Positions 5,453 to 13,815 of a stretch of DNA of 30,885 nt are shown here, one piece after another. Source of the DNA: a virus. How positions within the stretch are numbered: the stretch's first letter is position 1; every line of letters starts with the position of its first letter. The notes below the pieces were generated by a model that saw nothing but the letters and a program-made list of their open reading frames with translations, was not told the origin of the DNA and searched no databases. The translations under genes and the position numbers were made by a program. Location of the stretch: the IMG/VR virus record IMGVR_UViG_3300021962_000421, positions 1-30,885 of that record; one strand, 5' to 3'.

Positions 5453-6669
5453 TAGATCTTCACATCCACTGTTTTTGACTCGCGAGGAATCTCGTAATTA
5501 TAACTCAACATTTTGCCACCCTCACGCTTGAAGACAATCATTTCCATGACATGAGCCGAGGCATAACCCTGACCTGAGTGCCAGGAATCTGGAGGCGCTA
5601 AAGTTCCAAACTTTCTAACAATAACTGAGTTATCACATTCAAGTTCGTGGGCATGGTGAAAATGTCCAACGGCCCACATCCGATGTGTCGTCTCTGCCCA
5701 GGCATCCGGCATATCTCGCGGCATTATTGAGGACAGTTTCTGAGCCTTAACCTTATCACCATGATGGACTCCGATTAACCACTTACCGTATTGTAGATAG
5801 TGGAAGAACGACTTTGTCCGCAGAATATGCACTCTCGGCTCTTTGGAGTAGTAAAACTCCATGATCATCTGCAAAGCTATAGCTGCGTCAGGATCGTGAT
5901 TACCTTTAGCAATAACAACTTTGACATTCGAGAACTTATCAAGCATCCGATCAATACAGTATACGAGCGTCTGCGCCGCAACACGCATGAACTTCTCGTA
6001 TCGAGTATCAACATCCAGAGGCGTTCCCTTTGCAGTTGTGGCATTTGAATTATTGGCATGAACAAAGTCACCAACATTCACTAAAAGCCCTGTATCTGCC
6101 TCTGGAGCCACGGATACTAAATCATCAACAGCTACGCAGATTTCTTCCTTTGCTATGCTTGAATCGAATGACCTGTCCCTGGTCTCTGCCCCATCTGCCC
6201 TCATGCCAATGTGAGCATCACCGATAAAAATAGCTGGCATGATGTCTGTATTGTGCTTTTTGCGATTCTCTTTCTTTTTCGGCTTTATCGGGTTGATGTG
6301 ATCTTGCAAACCTTCGATGAAATCAAAAAACGCTTTTCGTTGATCTTCGACTTCAGCTTTCGTTTTAATCCAGACAGGGTTGCCTTCGTCATCTTTGGTG
6401 AATGTAGACTTGCCAACAACGACTTGGCCTTCATCGACGAATCTTGTTGCATCGAATGTTTCGGTATAGCCTTTTCTAGCAGCCACACCTAAAATCGTAG
6501 ACTTTGTTCTTCTGACGCTGGTCTCGCTGATGTCTAGCTTATTAGCGACTGCTCTACTTGTTCCGAGTTCAATCCACAGCGACAAGATATTCCGCTGATG
6601 ATCTGTCGTACAAAATTCTAAAAGAGCTTTGTCTGGTATTTTGCGATTATTACGATTGTTGAAAGCCAT
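5452..6669 (-). CDS. Calcineurin-like metallophosphoesterase with N-terminal HTH (405 aa)
   Basis: All five metal-binding motifs of the calcineurin-like phosphoesterase fold are visible: IGDAHIG (D151, H153), NVGDFVH (D201), KGNHD (N257, H258), VHHGD (H302/H303) and VGHFHHAH (H336, H338). The first 65 residues form a separate domain resembling a sigma-70 region 4 or homeodomain-like helix-turn-helix (QRNILSLWIELGTSRAVANK, LDISETSVRRTKSTI), which suggests DNA binding. Enzymes of this kind include the DNA nucleases Mre11/SbcD as well as nucleotide phosphatases. The HTH and the nearby recombination genes favour a DNA substrate, by inference. It overlaps the lysozyme gene by 20 bases. Confidence 0.88.
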   Translation of the reverse strand: MAFNNRNNRKIPDKALLEFCTTDHQRNILSLWIELGTSRAVANKLDISETSVRRTKSTILGVAARKGYTETFDATRFVDEGQVVVGKSTFTKDDEGNPVWIKTKAEVEDQRKAFFDFIEGLQDHINPIKPKKKENRKKHNTDIMPAIFIGDAHIGMRADGAETRDRSFDSSIAKEEICVAVDDLVSVAPEADTGLLVNVGDFVHANNSNATTAKGTPLDVDTRYEKFMRVAAQTLVYCIDRMLDKFSNVKVVIAKGNHDPDAAIALQMIMEFYYSKEPRVHILRTKSFFHYLQYGKWLIGVHHGDKVKAQKLSSIMPRDMPDAWAETTHRMWAVGHFHHAHELECDNSVIVRKFGTLAPPDSWHSGQGYASAHVMEMIVFKREGGKMLSYNYEIPRESKTVDVKI

Positions 6670-7081
6670 CAGGATACTTACCTGTCTTAATCATGCTGGT
6701 CACTGTTTTTGCTCGTTGACCAACTTGTGCTGCCCAGAGAGAATCCAAGAATTCAAGAGAAGCTATTGTGAAGTTCTTTTCAGACATTGCTGTTAAAGCC
6801 TTCTGAAAACCTTGCAAGCGCGTTATCCCCATGTTGAAACACATATCAATTAAGGCATCTTTTCTTACATCATCCAGGCTGCTGAACCAGGGAAAAGCAT
6901 TAGTTAACTCTTGTCTTACTCGGTTGATATCGTTCGTGAGAAGATAATCAATCTCTTCGTCTGATATACCTAAGTCTTCGATGTTCCTTCCAACACCAAT
7001 CGTCAGCTTTCCGGCGGTGCATTTGTAAGGCTTGTTCTTTGAACCTTCGTGCAGACGAATTAACTTGTTAATCTTTTCCAT
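6650..7081 (-). CDS. T4-type lysozyme, endolysin (143 aa)
   Basis: A glycoside hydrolase family 24 lysozyme that cuts the peptidoglycan glycan chain. Residues LIRLHEG hold the catalytic E12 and GKLTIGVGRN holds T27, both one position from T4 lysozyme E11 and T26. The third T4 catalytic residue, D20, is replaced here by C21 (PYKCTAG). Cys at this position occurs in a known branch of these enzymes, so activity is expected. No signal peptide or arrest anchor is seen, so release depends on the holin. I start at ATG 7081; upstream codons in the same frame belong to the overlapping holin. The start overlaps the holin end by 14 bases. Confidence 0.92.
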   Translation of the reverse strand: MEKINKLIRLHEGSKNKPYKCTAGKLTIGVGRNIEDLGISDEEIDYLLTNDINRVRQELTNAFPWFSSLDDVRKDALIDMCFNMGITRLQGFQKALTAMSEKNFTIASLEFLDSLWAAQVGQRAKTVTSMIKTGKYPDGFQQS

Positions 7082-7553
7082 TTTGTTGACTCTGAGAAGC
7101 TCCGAAATAAAAACTGATAACTGCACTAACAGTACCGCCAAGATAACCCAGCACCAATGAAACAATCGTGTCGCTATTTGAATCTGGAGGCTGGATAGTG
7201 ACAAGGAATATGTAGCCGAGAAATCCAAGCAAGCTCGTAATACCAATCACTCGCGCTGTCCAGTCTCCAGAAAAGTACGTCCTCGCGTCTTGTTTGTCTT
7301 TAGTTTCAAGCTCAAAGACATCAACTTCCATCTCCTTCATCTGAGCTTCAAACTTCAACTCTGCTTCTTTGAGTTTAGCAAGCTCCGCAGGACTAGCCGA
7401 TCTCATTGCTTTATCAATCGAGTTTGGGTCTGATGGACAGCCCAATACCTCACTGATAATAGAGCCAGCAGCACCACCAATAGGGCCGCCCAATGCAGCT
7501 CCCAGGGTAGGGGCTATAGATGAAACAATGTTTTTAACTTTAGAAAACTTCAT
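7068..7553 (-). CDS. Holin, three-transmembrane GTA-type (161 aa)
   Basis: The N-terminus has a Gly/Ala-rich hydrophobic stretch (residues about 13-37), a charged helix in the middle (AELAKLKEAELKFEAQMKEM), and two strong membrane spans at about 98-120 and 128-152. This matches the holin family with three membrane segments first named from gene transfer agent release (Pfam GTA_holin_3TM). It would open the inner membrane so that the lysozyme encoded directly downstream and overlapping by 14 bases can reach the wall. It is preceded by an overlapping 41-residue membrane peptide. Confidence 0.85.
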   Translation of the reverse strand: MKFSKVKNIVSSIAPTLGAALGGPIGGAAGSIISEVLGCPSDPNSIDKAMRSASPAELAKLKEAELKFEAQMKEMEVDVFELETKDKQDARTYFSGDWTARVIGITSLLGFLGYIFLVTIQPPDSNSDTIVSLVLGYLGGTVSAVISFYFGASQSQQNGKD

Positions 7554-7675
7554 AGAATTGCCAGAGCAATAATCAATACGATAACAGCAAGCGTAGCTCC
7601 ACCGATCACTTCAAGTGACGCACCTTCTGCAAACTTCCACACTGGCTCACCAATCTTCTTCAATAACTTAATCAT
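7550..7675 (-). CDS. Small membrane peptide in the lysis cassette (41 aa)
   Basis: This short frame starts at ATG 7675 and overlaps the holin start by four bases (ATGA). The product has a basic amphipathic head (MIKLLKKIGEPVWKFAEG) and a strongly hydrophobic C-terminal half (residues 23-41, mostly Val, Ile, Leu, Ala). It fills the only gap between the 154-residue membrane protein and the holin. It may be an antiholin, pinholin-like or accessory lysis peptide; no homologue is recognised. Confidence 0.6.
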   Translation of the reverse strand: MIKLLKKIGEPVWKFAEGASLEVIGGATLAVIVLIIALAIL

Positions 7676-7676
7676 G

Positions 7677-8141
7677 TTATCCCCTCGCTAGATTTACACC
7701 GAATATAATCACACTAATCAACGCGACAAACAAACCGACAATAATACCACCATCAATAAACAGCTTCTTTCTTGCGGCTCTTGCTTTAGCTTGTTCCAAT
7801 CTTCGTTGACGTATCTTTCTACGTTCAATCATCATTTCGTCATAGAAATCTTTACCGACTGTGTAATAACAAAGCTCTCGCAAAGACGTTTCCATGTCGG
7901 CGGTTTTCTTCTTCGCCATTTGGATTTCTAGCGCCTGCGCTTCAACAGACTGGCCCCTGAATAACTTGGGGCCGTACTGCACTTCTGCTTCAATCTCATT
8001 AATACGTTCTTTGTGGTCAAAAAACTTGGCAATGTAGCTGGCCGTGTCTTCTATCTCTCGACCAGCGTTTACTGCTTTAGCCACTAGGTTGTAGGCTTTG
8101 GTAGCGCCCTGTATACAGGCGGCAATTGTAACTGGGTCCAT
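7677..8141 (-). CDS. Membrane-anchored coiled-coil protein near the lysis genes (154 aa)
   Basis: The first 60 residues are helical (PVTIAACIQGATKAYNLVAK), residues 70-125 are charged with coiled-coil character, with a very basic stretch (RRKIRQRRLEQAKARAARKK), and residues about 128-151 form one membrane span near the C-terminus. The basic patch before the span predicts a cytoplasmic N-terminus. Proteins of this form recur in aquatic phages beside fibre and lysis genes. It might serve lysis or tail anchoring; neither is shown by sequence. Confidence 0.7.
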   Translation of the reverse strand: MDPVTIAACIQGATKAYNLVAKAVNAGREIEDTASYIAKFFDHKERINEIEAEVQYGPKLFRGQSVEAQALEIQMAKKKTADMETSLRELCYYTVGKDFYDEMMIERRKIRQRRLEQAKARAARKKLFIDGGIIVGLFVALISVIIFGVNLARG

Positions 8142-8160
8142 GTCATACTACCTCGCTTAC

Positions 8161-8182
8161 AAAAATTACTGACTAATGTCAG
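8161..8182 (-). terminator. Weak hairpin with U-run after the 118-residue gene
   Basis: On the minus strand, a five-base-pair hairpin (CTGAC, loop ATTA, GTCAG; 8169-8182) is followed by TAATTTTT. It overlaps the stop codon of the 118-residue gene and lies before the lysis genes. The stem is short, so it may be only an attenuator or chance. Confidence 0.3.
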
Positions 8183-8535
8183 GTTGTTGGCTCAGGTGCA
8201 GGTGCCCAAGGCAGCCCGGGGTCATTGATTGGGTTTGCTTTTTCAGTAATCCCTTTTTGGATTTGCGCGTCCACATGCTCGGCGTAGCTTCCAACTACTT
8301 CCGCCTGAATCCAACCCAGTACCTGCTCTTCCGTTAAGTCCTCGTAAGGAGTAAACGTGCCTGTACCACTGTAGGTGAATGGAGTTGCGCCAGAGAACAT
8401 GCCGGTATTGCCGTTCTCATCAGTACCGGTTTTAGTCCAGTAAGTTTGAATTACGGTATTGTCGTATGTGACACCGTCGATAGTTTCATTTCGGGCTTTC
8501 ATATCTGTGACTGCCCAAGTGTATGTGATAGCCAT
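8179..8535 (-). CDS. Virion-associated protein of the marine-phage DUF7936-like type (118 aa)
   Basis: The N-terminus MAITYTWAVTDMKARNETIDG and the central TYWTKTGTDENGN / FSGATPFTYSGTG segments match a small conserved protein common in cyanophages and other aquatic phages, usually beside tail-fibre genes. Its function is not established. The last third is rich in Pro and Ala. ATG 8535 follows GAGGA with nine bases of spacing; this site lies inside a short frame that ends two bases before the start. Confidence 0.75.
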   Translation of the reverse strand: MAITYTWAVTDMKARNETIDGVTYDNTVIQTYWTKTGTDENGNTGMFSGATPFTYSGTGTFTPYEDLTEEQVLGWIQAEVVGSYAEHVDAQIQKGITEKANPINDPGLPWAPAPEPTT

Positions 8536-8537
8536 CT

Positions 8538-8606
8538 TTATTCTTCCTCAATCAATGCAAGATACTGTCTTGCAATATTCATAAACGCTCGTTTTTCTGC
8601 AACCAC
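8538..8606 (-). pseudogene. Short coding remnant, possible frameshifted end of the 97-residue gene
   Basis: The 80 bases between two genes are open in a frame different from the upstream gene and give a charged helical peptide: GTG 8606 starts VVAEKRAFMNIARQYLALIE; an ATG at 8582 gives 14 residues. Removing one T near 8617-8618, at the upstream gene's stop, would join the frames and extend that protein from 97 to about 123 residues. Either a one-base indel (or sequencing error) has cut the gene, or this is a leader peptide whose end carries the next gene's ribosome site. Confidence 0.4.
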
Positions 8607-8616
8607 TTTATCCAGA

Positions 8617-8910
8617 TTAATTATTTATATCTGTAACAGGAGTTTCAGTTTCTTCTTCAATATATGGCTCAGGAGGAACATAGTCAGGATTATTAACAAC
8701 TCTCATGGTTGATAAATCTACTTTGTTACTAGGCTCGCTTGCATATTCAAATGCTATATCTTCAGAAGTTAGGACAGATATTTCATCTTTTGTTAAATTA
8801 TTACTTTCTTGAAATGTTAAATAAAAACCATCAGTTAATCGCAATTCATCAGAAGTATTATTTACAGATAATATTTTGCCTGTTTTGTTGTTGTAAATTA
8901 TATACAGCAT
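8617..8910 (-). CDS. Small fibre-cluster protein (97 aa)
   Basis: ATG 8910 has GGAG seven bases upstream. The product begins MLYIIYNNKTGKILSVNN, a strand-rich opening typical of small fibre chaperone-like or cap proteins, and ends with an acidic, Pro-rich tail (PPEPYIEEETETP). The base composition is more A+T-rich than the flanking structural genes, which may reflect transfer. It lies between a probable tip protein and the conserved 118-residue protein. A tail fibre assembly role is plausible from position only. See the possible frameshift at its end. Confidence 0.6.
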   Translation of the reverse strand: MLYIIYNNKTGKILSVNNTSDELRLTDGFYLTFQESNNLTKDEISVLTSEDIAFEYASEPSNKVDLSTMRVVNNPDYVPPEPYIEEETETPVTDINN

Positions 8911-8913
8911 CTT

Positions 8914-9447
8914 TTACTCCGTAATCCAAATGAAAGAATAATATACATATACAGTTTGAGAATTACCTTCATAAGCTCCAAAAACAAGAGTATCACTAGG
9001 GCAAACATAAAATTCTCTAGATACTTCACCATAGGTTAACCTTGTTAGAGAAGAAATTATATCGCTTGCATTGCTCGCAGCATCATAGAAAGTAGCACCC
9101 TCATAAAGGCTTGCAGGCGGCATATAATAACTTGCAGTTGTTGAGGTAGCAGTATTTTTATTTCCTTGCATTACACCAAGGTGCGGAGAAACACCTTTTA
9201 CTGACGAGGTTGAGGTATAGGCAAGATCAATTATTGGAGTTCCTATGTTAGTACCTCCGTTAGATCTACAGCTTAATTGATAATGCCATTTTGCCTGATT
9301 ACTTGCAGTACGCATTGAAAAATCAGTTATTATACATTTACTTGGGCCTGAGCTTGGGGCTGTTGCAATAGTTGCAACATTCATAGCAGTAGTGCTAGAG
9401 GAAGCGGTTAATGAGGTAGACCCTCTTGAATATGAAATAGTAGGCAT
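8914..9447 (-). CDS. Probable fibre-tip or receptor-binding accessory protein (177 aa)
   Basis: ATG 9447 has TAGGA seven bases upstream. The product is rich in Ser, Thr, Ala and Tyr with no charged helices, so it should be mainly beta structure; it opens MPTISYSRGSTSLTASSST and ends in an aromatic stretch (VYVYYSFIWITE). It follows directly after the 1443-residue fibre gene, the usual place for host-range modules. No family is recognised. The A+T-rich composition, like the next gene, suggests an exchangeable cassette. Confidence 0.6.
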   Translation of the reverse strand: MPTISYSRGSTSLTASSSTTAMNVATIATAPSSGPSKCIITDFSMRTASNQAKWHYQLSCRSNGGTNIGTPIIDLAYTSTSSVKGVSPHLGVMQGNKNTATSTTASYYMPPASLYEGATFYDAASNASDIISSLTRLTYGEVSREFYVCPSDTLVFGAYEGNSQTVYVYYSFIWITE

Positions 9448-9466
9448 ATCGGATTCCTAATAAATT

Positions 9467-12400
9467 TTAAAATGCAGAAAATGCAGTACCACCACCGCCA
9501 GTTGGAGCTTGGCTAACCCAGTTAGTCCCATCTGATGTTAGTACGTTGCCAGCAGTCCCGGCGCTAGTTAAACCTGTGCCACCTTTAGCCACTGAAATAG
9601 TTGTGGCGTTCCACGTTCCGCTTGTCACTGTTCCGACAGTGGTGGCCGCAGCAGCGTTGACAGCAGCAGTGGTTACAATTTCCGTCTTTACGTTGGCTAG
9701 TGTTTTCGGCCTAACATAACCATCACTGCCAGTTTCAACATAATAATGACTCGCAGCAGTGGTGGTGTCTGAACTACCTGTAAGGTTAAGGAATGTTGGA
9801 TAGAAATATCCTGAGTAGTTAAGGCGAGTGGTTCCGTTAGGGGTTGTTGTTCCACCGTAGAACTGACCTGTTGTTCTTGTTGTGCCTGCATACCTGACAG
9901 CGCCAGTGGCCGTAGAGCCTGAAGTCAAAAGGTCAGCATCTGTGGTGACCTTGTACCAAGGCATTGATGTAGTGCCTACGGTGTCAGTGGTCTTAAATAC
10001 GTTTGTATAGAAAAGACCGCCGTTGGTAGTTCCTGAGTCTACGCCCACTACAGCAGAATCTATTTCGGCGGACGCATCGGCTGCTACAGAGCGCGTCCAC
10101 GCTGTGGCGCTGACTACATAAATTCCGTTTTGACTAGCGGTGGTCTGGTTTTTAACCAGAACCCTATCGCCTGCAACTAAAGCTATACCATCAATAGTTT
10201 GAGTGCCGGACAGCGTGATGTTAGCTGTTGTGGCTGCTCTTACAGACTTTTTGAAGTTGCTGGTCGGGAAAAGAGTAAGGTCTGAAGCCAACAATGATAC
10301 GGTTGGAGACCAGCCTTCACCCGCTGTCCCGGTTACTGTTATCCCTGTGCCAGCGGTCAAGCCTGCAACATAGTTGCCAGTAGTATCAGTGCCAAGCGCA
10401 ACAGAGTTAGCTGCCACAGTAGCGGTAAGCGTTACGTTAGCGGAGCCATCAATAGATACGTTACCAGTCAGGTCACCGCCTAGAGTAATAGTTCTAGCAG
10501 TTGTCCACTTACCCGCAGATGTTGCCGTTGCGGCATTGCCAGTTGTAGACGTTGATGAACCATTGATGTTCATCGTTTGCCCGGACAACAATGCTGCCGC
10601 CGCTGCCGCTGTGTATCCACGGCCATAATTATCGGTGCCGTTGGTTCCGGTGAACGTAGCCATTCCAGATGTAAGTGCGCTGGCGGTTACAGGGAATGTG
10701 CCTGCTGAATTGTAGTAAGCCGCAAACACATAGCCACTTGCATCACGAGCCACAACCTTGCTAGCCGTTGCCGCAGTGGTAGCATCCACCGCCCATGTGG
10801 TAGCCGCAGAACCGTTAAAGTTAGAGCCTGTTAAATAACTACCACGAGTAAGAGTATTTGTGGTATTGGCAGTAACAGTAATGTTTGCACTACCGTTGAA
10901 CGAAACGCCGTTAATAGTTCTAGCTGTTTGGAGTGTAGTTGCGGTTGCTGCGTTGCCTGTTGTAGAAGACGAGGTAGTTGCGTTACCACTCAAAGCCGCC
11001 GTTATAGTACCAGCAGAGAAGTTACCGGAAGCATCGCGAGCTACAACCTTAGATGCTGTGTTAGCACTTGTAGCGTCAACAGCTAGAGTTCCAGTAGTTG
11101 TTATTGTGCCGCCCGTTAAGTAAGTACCGCCAGTAACGCTCGTTACTGTTCCGGTTTGAGCGCCAGCGGCAATACCGTCAAGTTTAGTGCCGTCAGCAGC
11201 TACATCACGACCATCTACAGTTCCAGTAACGCTGATATTTCCTGCTACGCTTATGGCGTCTTTAAATCGAACAATAGAATCGTTGTAGCTATAATCGAAA
11301 ACTACAGTATTTGAGCCATTACTTTTTCTATAAAAACTAACATAATCAGCCGACTCACCGGCGGCAAAAGCAGGAGAACCGTCTCCGTTATAGAACATTC
11401 CCCCGCCATAAATATTACTTTGTCCTACATAGGTATACCCAGTACCTTGAGCTGATCCGTATGCTTCAAAGCCTGTTGTATAACTGTCTCCCGCTAGTGC
11501 TCTAACATAGGTATTTGCTGTTCTACTGGTTGACCCTACTGTTAAATCGCCTGTCAACGTACCGCCAGCTAAAGGCAAATAACTGCTGAGAGAGGATGCT
11601 GCTGCGTAGTAAGAACCCTGCTGTCCATCAAGAAGGTCAGCATCAAGACCAGAGCCTGTGCCATCGTTTACACTATTCCACTGTTGTGCCCAGCTTCCCC
11701 ATGAACCGTTGTAATACTGACGAGTATATGTGTTGCTACTATTGTATATAGAATATCTTTGAGTCGTGTGTAGGCCATTACCAGTATCATCATTGACAAC
11801 CTCTAAAATGCCAGCCTTAGATTCAGGATAATTAGAGCCTGCCGCAGCATCGGCATTTGCGTTTTGCGAGTAGTAGCCAGTTGTACGATAAGTATCTAAA
11901 TTAGCGCCGCTAGGTATTTCAGCCCCTGCTTTGAAGAGATTCGTGAGCCTAGCGTTGTCAAGAGTACCTGCGTTTATATTAGAAGCGTTTTGATAATAAG
12001 AGCCGTGCTGTCCGTCAAGCAAGTCAGCGTCAAGACCAGAGCCTGTACCGTCGTTATAGGCATCCCATACAGTGTAGAGCGTTCCTCCGTGGTCTGCCTC
12101 TAGGTTTCCACCGTGTGTCTTTTTTAGATCCCAATTTCCCCATTTAGAATCAAGAAAACCAGTTATAGAACCAGTGCCATATACCTGAAGCGCAAACTGT
12201 CCAGCAGAACCTTCAACATATAATCCACCTTGTGCGTTTGATGCGGTTCCGGTGAAATTAAAATTGTTAGTGTTGGTAATATCTTTTGGAAGGTAGTTTG
12301 CTAATGAACTTGCTGCTGCGTAATACGTTCCTTGCTGTCCGTCTAACAAGTCAGCATCTAAGCCAGAGCCTGAGCCATCGTTGCCTTCGTGCCAAATCTC

Positions 12401-13798
12401 ATAATTATTAGAAGTGCCGAGAGGCCGCCAGTTAATTGCTCCAGAGCTATTTCCATACAAAATACCCTGCTGCAAGGCATTATTCTTGAAAACTATACTA
12501 GCTCCGTTGGTGCTATCATTCCGATGAATGACCAATCCTTGACCAAAAGTATCGTGATTGATTGTTAATCCGATGCTTGTGCCGCTAGTTATGGTGTCGC
12601 CAGACTTTGATACTTTCGTTGCTATGGAGTTAGTCACAGTCGTGGAAAAGTTAGCATCATCACCGAGCGCAGCGGCAAGCTCGTTCAATGTGTCTAGTGT
12701 TGCAGGAGCTGAATCAACAAGATTAGCAATAGCAGTATCAGTGTAGCTTGTGTAGTAGCTGCCATGCTGACCATCAAGAAGATCTGCGTCTAAACCTGAA
12801 CCCGCACCGTCCACCGTTTTAACAGCAGTAAGAATCTCACTTGCTGTCTGGTCAGCGGTTGCGCCTGATTCAATGCCGTCTAGCTTGCTACCGTCTGTGG
12901 CTACGTCCCTGCCGTCTACTGTTCCAGTGACAACTATATTCCCAGTTACATCTATCCCGGCGCTGAATGTTGGTTTGGCTGTAAATGTCTCAGCTTCATC
13001 AAGCATGGCAATAGACGCAACGTCTGACAGGTCATCAGAGGTAAGTTGCCTCTTTTCATAGGCATTAGTGCCGTCACCTATGAAAACGTACTTATTGGCA
13101 AGGTTTGGAATATCATTTGATCGCCCTGCGCCAGTAACAATCCCGCCGCCATTTGAAGCATGGACTTTTGTTACCCTGCCTAGATTCTGTACAAGTACAC
13201 TTGAGCTTGTAGGTCTTGTAGAGGTGAACCCGCCTCCAGATGCAACATACATGATGTCGCCTTCACTGAATGCGCTTGTATCTACGCCAGTGATCTGACC
13301 AAGAACTACAAGAGTACCTTCAGACCCAGCAGTAATATCGGCTGAGACTACACCGATAGCTGGCATCTTCGCAGAATCAGAGGCATCAGCAGGAGCAATG
13401 TCTATATTGCCGCCAGTAGATCCTGTCTGATAAACAGGCGTACCAACAGCAATAGTAGACGCAGTAGTGTTCTTGCATCTTGCTTCAATCTTAGGAACAT
13501 CTGCTGTTAGCTCGTTGTTAATATCGTCATAAGTGAATTCGATACTAAGCCCGGCTTGAAGCAGATTGGCAACACTGTCCTCTATACCTTCATTATTCAG
13601 GAAGCCAGAAAGATCTGGTGGGGTATATGTGAATACCCCTCCAGTATAGGTTAGTGTGCCTGTACCGCTTGCGGAGTTCTGAGTGACTGATAGATCAGTA
13701 GCCTCGAGCTTGTCAGTATCAAGGTTTTCAAAATTCTGATCTACTTCGTCATTTGTTAATGGTCTGCCAAGACCATCACGATAAATGATTGTAGCCAT
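9467..13798 (-). CDS. Large repetitive tail fibre protein (1443 aa)
   Basis: The N-terminus MATIIYRDGLGRPLTNDEVDQNFENLD is a recognised opening of long fibre proteins that attach to the tail. The shaft holds repeated modules: GSGLDADLLDGQ-GSYY four times (residues about 330-730), VDGRDVA-DG-KLDGI twice, and ASKVVARDASG/TTGNAATAT units in the second half. The C-terminus is the Gly-rich VAKGGTGLTSAGTAGNVLTSDGTNWV segment found at the ends of many fibre proteins; no intramolecular chaperone domain follows. It should form a trimeric beta-rich shaft that reaches the host surface. GGAG lies seven bases before ATG 13798. Confidence 0.88.
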   Translation of the reverse strand: MATIIYRDGLGRPLTNDEVDQNFENLDTDKLEATDLSVTQNSASGTGTLTYTGGVFTYTPPDLSGFLNNEGIEDSVANLLQAGLSIEFTYDDINNELTADVPKIEARCKNTTASTIAVGTPVYQTGSTGGNIDIAPADASDSAKMPAIGVVSADITAGSEGTLVVLGQITGVDTSAFSEGDIMYVASGGGFTSTRPTSSSVLVQNLGRVTKVHASNGGGIVTGAGRSNDIPNLANKYVFIGDGTNAYEKRQLTSDDLSDVASIAMLDEAETFTAKPTFSAGIDVTGNIVVTGTVDGRDVATDGSKLDGIESGATADQTASEILTAVKTVDGAGSGLDADLLDGQHGSYYTSYTDTAIANLVDSAPATLDTLNELAAALGDDANFSTTVTNSIATKVSKSGDTITSGTSIGLTINHDTFGQGLVIHRNDSTNGASIVFKNNALQQGILYGNSSGAINWRPLGTSNNYEIWHEGNDGSGSGLDADLLDGQQGTYYAAASSLANYLPKDITNTNNFNFTGTASNAQGGLYVEGSAGQFALQVYGTGSITGFLDSKWGNWDLKKTHGGNLEADHGGTLYTVWDAYNDGTGSGLDADLLDGQHGSYYQNASNINAGTLDNARLTNLFKAGAEIPSGANLDTYRTTGYYSQNANADAAAGSNYPESKAGILEVVNDDTGNGLHTTQRYSIYNSSNTYTRQYYNGSWGSWAQQWNSVNDGTGSGLDADLLDGQQGSYYAAASSLSSYLPLAGGTLTGDLTVGSTSRTANTYVRALAGDSYTTGFEAYGSAQGTGYTYVGQSNIYGGGMFYNGDGSPAFAAGESADYVSFYRKSNGSNTVVFDYSYNDSIVRFKDAISVAGNISVTGTVDGRDVAADGTKLDGIAAGAQTGTVTSVTGGTYLTGGTITTTGTLAVDATSANTASKVVARDASGNFSAGTITAALSGNATTSSSTTGNAATATTLQTARTINGVSFNGSANITVTANTTNTLTRGSYLTGSNFNGSAATTWAVDATTAATASKVVARDASGYVFAAYYNSAGTFPVTASALTSGMATFTGTNGTDNYGRGYTAAAAAALLSGQTMNINGSSTSTTGNAATATSAGKWTTARTITLGGDLTGNVSIDGSANVTLTATVAANSVALGTDTTGNYVAGLTAGTGITVTGTAGEGWSPTVSLLASDLTLFPTSNFKKSVRAATTANITLSGTQTIDGIALVAGDRVLVKNQTTASQNGIYVVSATAWTRSVAADASAEIDSAVVGVDSGTTNGGLFYTNVFKTTDTVGTTSMPWYKVTTDADLLTSGSTATGAVRYAGTTRTTGQFYGGTTTPNGTTRLNYSGYFYPTFLNLTGSSDTTTAASHYYVETGSDGYVRPKTLANVKTEIVTTAAVNAAAATTVGTVTSGTWNATTISVAKGGTGLTSAGTAGNVLTSDGTNWVSQAPTGGGGTAFSAF
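11606..12808 (-). repeat. Four 57-base repeats in the fibre gene
   Basis: Four copies of a 57-base unit coding GTGSGLDADLLDGQ-GSYY lie at 11606-11662, 11993-12049, 12320-12376 and 12752-12808. Protein identity is nearly complete while synonymous positions differ, so the repeats are old or selected for protein sequence. They mark junctions between shaft modules and could promote recombination that adds or removes modules. A second pair (VDGRDVA-DG-KLDGI) lies near 11171-11230 and 12872-12931. Confidence 0.85.
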
Positions 13799-13815
13799 CT
13801 CATACTCCGTTTAAC

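Noticed and set aside
10374-11123. Plus-strand frames inside the fibre gene
   Set aside because: They are shadows of a repetitive Ala/Thr/Val-rich gene on the other strand, without ribosome sites.
11606-12808. CRISPR-like array in the fibre gene
   Set aside because: The repeats are 57 bases, diverged at third codon positions, hundreds of bases apart and inside one open frame.
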